Assembly (NCBI GenBank): GCA_946006895.1
Contig: CAMFZO010000113.1
Coordinates: 1 to 5,283, forward strand
Direction of reading: 5' to 3'
DNA: 5,283 nt
DNA from: an uncultured Clostridia bacterium
Lineage (GTDB): Bacteria; Bacillota; Clostridia; Oscillospirales; Oscillospiraceae
The notes under the pieces are model-generated. The model did not search any database. It had not been told where the DNA came from and saw nothing but the letters and a program-made list of their open reading frames with translations. Position 1 is the first letter of the stretch. The number at the start of each line of letters is the position of its first letter. Made by a program: the position numbers and the translations under genes. Of the stretch, positions 4,739 to 5,283 are shown piece by piece.

Positions 4739-5283
4739 GACCGTTTGGAACGTCTGGAGCGTCGGGGCTTCATCCATGATATTCTGGATGTCAAGCTACT
4801 GGTGCTTTTTATTATGGCCCGGGTCGCCTACCCGGTGGATCTGCAGAAGATCTATGAGCTGGCCTTTCAGGACGACGGTCTGAGCTATTTTGACCTGGCC
4901 CAGGCTGTGCCGCAGATGGTGGAGACAGGCCATCTGGAGGAAGTGGAGGGCGGCCGTTTCGTCATTACGGAAAAAGGCCGTGAGGCAGGTGCCGTCACGG
5001 AGGACGCTGTGGCCTATCCTGTCATGCAGCGGGCTCAGGCCGCCATCGACAAGTTCAACCGCGCCGTGCGCCGCAGCAGCTTTGTCAAAACCACCGTCAA
5101 GCAGCGCGAGGGCGGGGATTACTCGGTCCTGCTGAGCCTCAACGACGAGGTCAGCGATCTGCTGAAAATGGAGCTGATGGCGCCCACCCAGAAGCACGCC
5201 TACCGCCTTGCCAACGCCTTTTCCGAGCGCGCCGAGAGCATCTACCGCAGCATCATGGACCAGCTTTTGGCCGAGCCGAAGGA
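4736..5283 (+). CDS. DUF4364 family winged-helix protein, 3' end outside the window
   Basis: The open frame runs from GTG 4736 to the window edge without a stop, giving 182 codons, close to the normal family length, so little is probably missing. The N-terminal half (about 11-85) has the pattern of a winged helix-turn-helix: GFIHDILDVKLLVLFIMARV, a DLQKIYELAFQDDGLSYFDL recognition region, then a wing-like LEEVEGGRFVITEKGRE. This matches the clostridial DUF4364 family (PF14277), whose members have no firmly assigned role and are suspected DNA-binding regulators. The second half (about 95-182) is a helical and strand region with RREGG-like loop EGGDYSVLLSL (125-135), of unknown function. It is divergent from spoVFA across a 164-bp gap and has its own sigma-A-like promoter. 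An in-frame ATG at 4715 would add seven residues. Family assignment is good; a regulatory role is inference. Confidence 0.85.
   Translation, partial: MDRLERLERRGFIHDILDVKLLVLFIMARVAYPVDLQKIYELAFQDDGLSYFDLAQAVPQMVETGHLEEVEGGRFVITEKGREAGAVTEDAVAYPVMQRAQAAIDKFNRAVRRSSFVKTTVKQREGGDYSVLLSLNDEVSDLLKMELMAPTQKHAYRLANAFSERAESIYRSIMDQLLAEPK

Overview
The window suggests a spore-forming, GC-rich member of the Clostridia, most likely the Oscillospiraceae (Oscillibacter/Flavonifractor-like). This rests on both dipicolinate synthase genes (a spore-specific pathway), a DUF4364 protein typical of Clostridia, strong AGGAGG ribosome sites, AT-rich sigma-A style promoters between GC-rich genes, and the general style of the proteins. 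The assignment is inferred, not computed.

Layout. Bases 1-190 are the 3' end of a YugP-like membrane zinc metallopeptidase gene on the + strand, closed by a near-ideal intrinsic terminator (205-236). Bases 237-351 form a regulatory region with two exact TTAACATT repeats 23 bp apart and two TATAAT boxes, resembling a PhoP-controlled promoter. It drives a 583-residue Na/phosphate cotransporter with a fused PhoU-like domain (352-2103, +). Convergent to it on the - strand is a family 2 glycosyltransferase (2138-3124). The two genes have interleaved terminators: the hairpin serving the - strand sits between the stops, and the best + strand terminator lies inside the 3' end of the glycosyltransferase gene.

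Upstream of the glycosyltransferase, also on the - strand, is spoVFA-spoVFB (4571 down to 3187), the two subunits of dipicolinate synthase, overlapping by 4 bp with a TTG start for spoVFB. A sigma-K-like promoter precedes spoVFA. The glycosyltransferase has its own sigma-A-like promoter starting 4 bp after the spoVFB stop, with no terminator between, so it may be read from both. Divergent from spoVFA, on the + strand, is a DUF4364 winged-helix protein (from 4736, running off the window) with a good TTGTCA-N17-TATAAT promoter.

How they fit: phosphate import and its PhoU module form one unit; spore-core dipicolinate synthesis in the mother cell is the other, with a surface-sugar glycosyltransferase downstream. 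The genes are ordinary for this lineage. I do not see a clearly new system; the points of interest are regulatory (Pho-box-like repeats, interleaved terminators, sigma-K-like promoter) and the separation of spoVFAB from the lysine-pathway genes that follow it in Bacillus.
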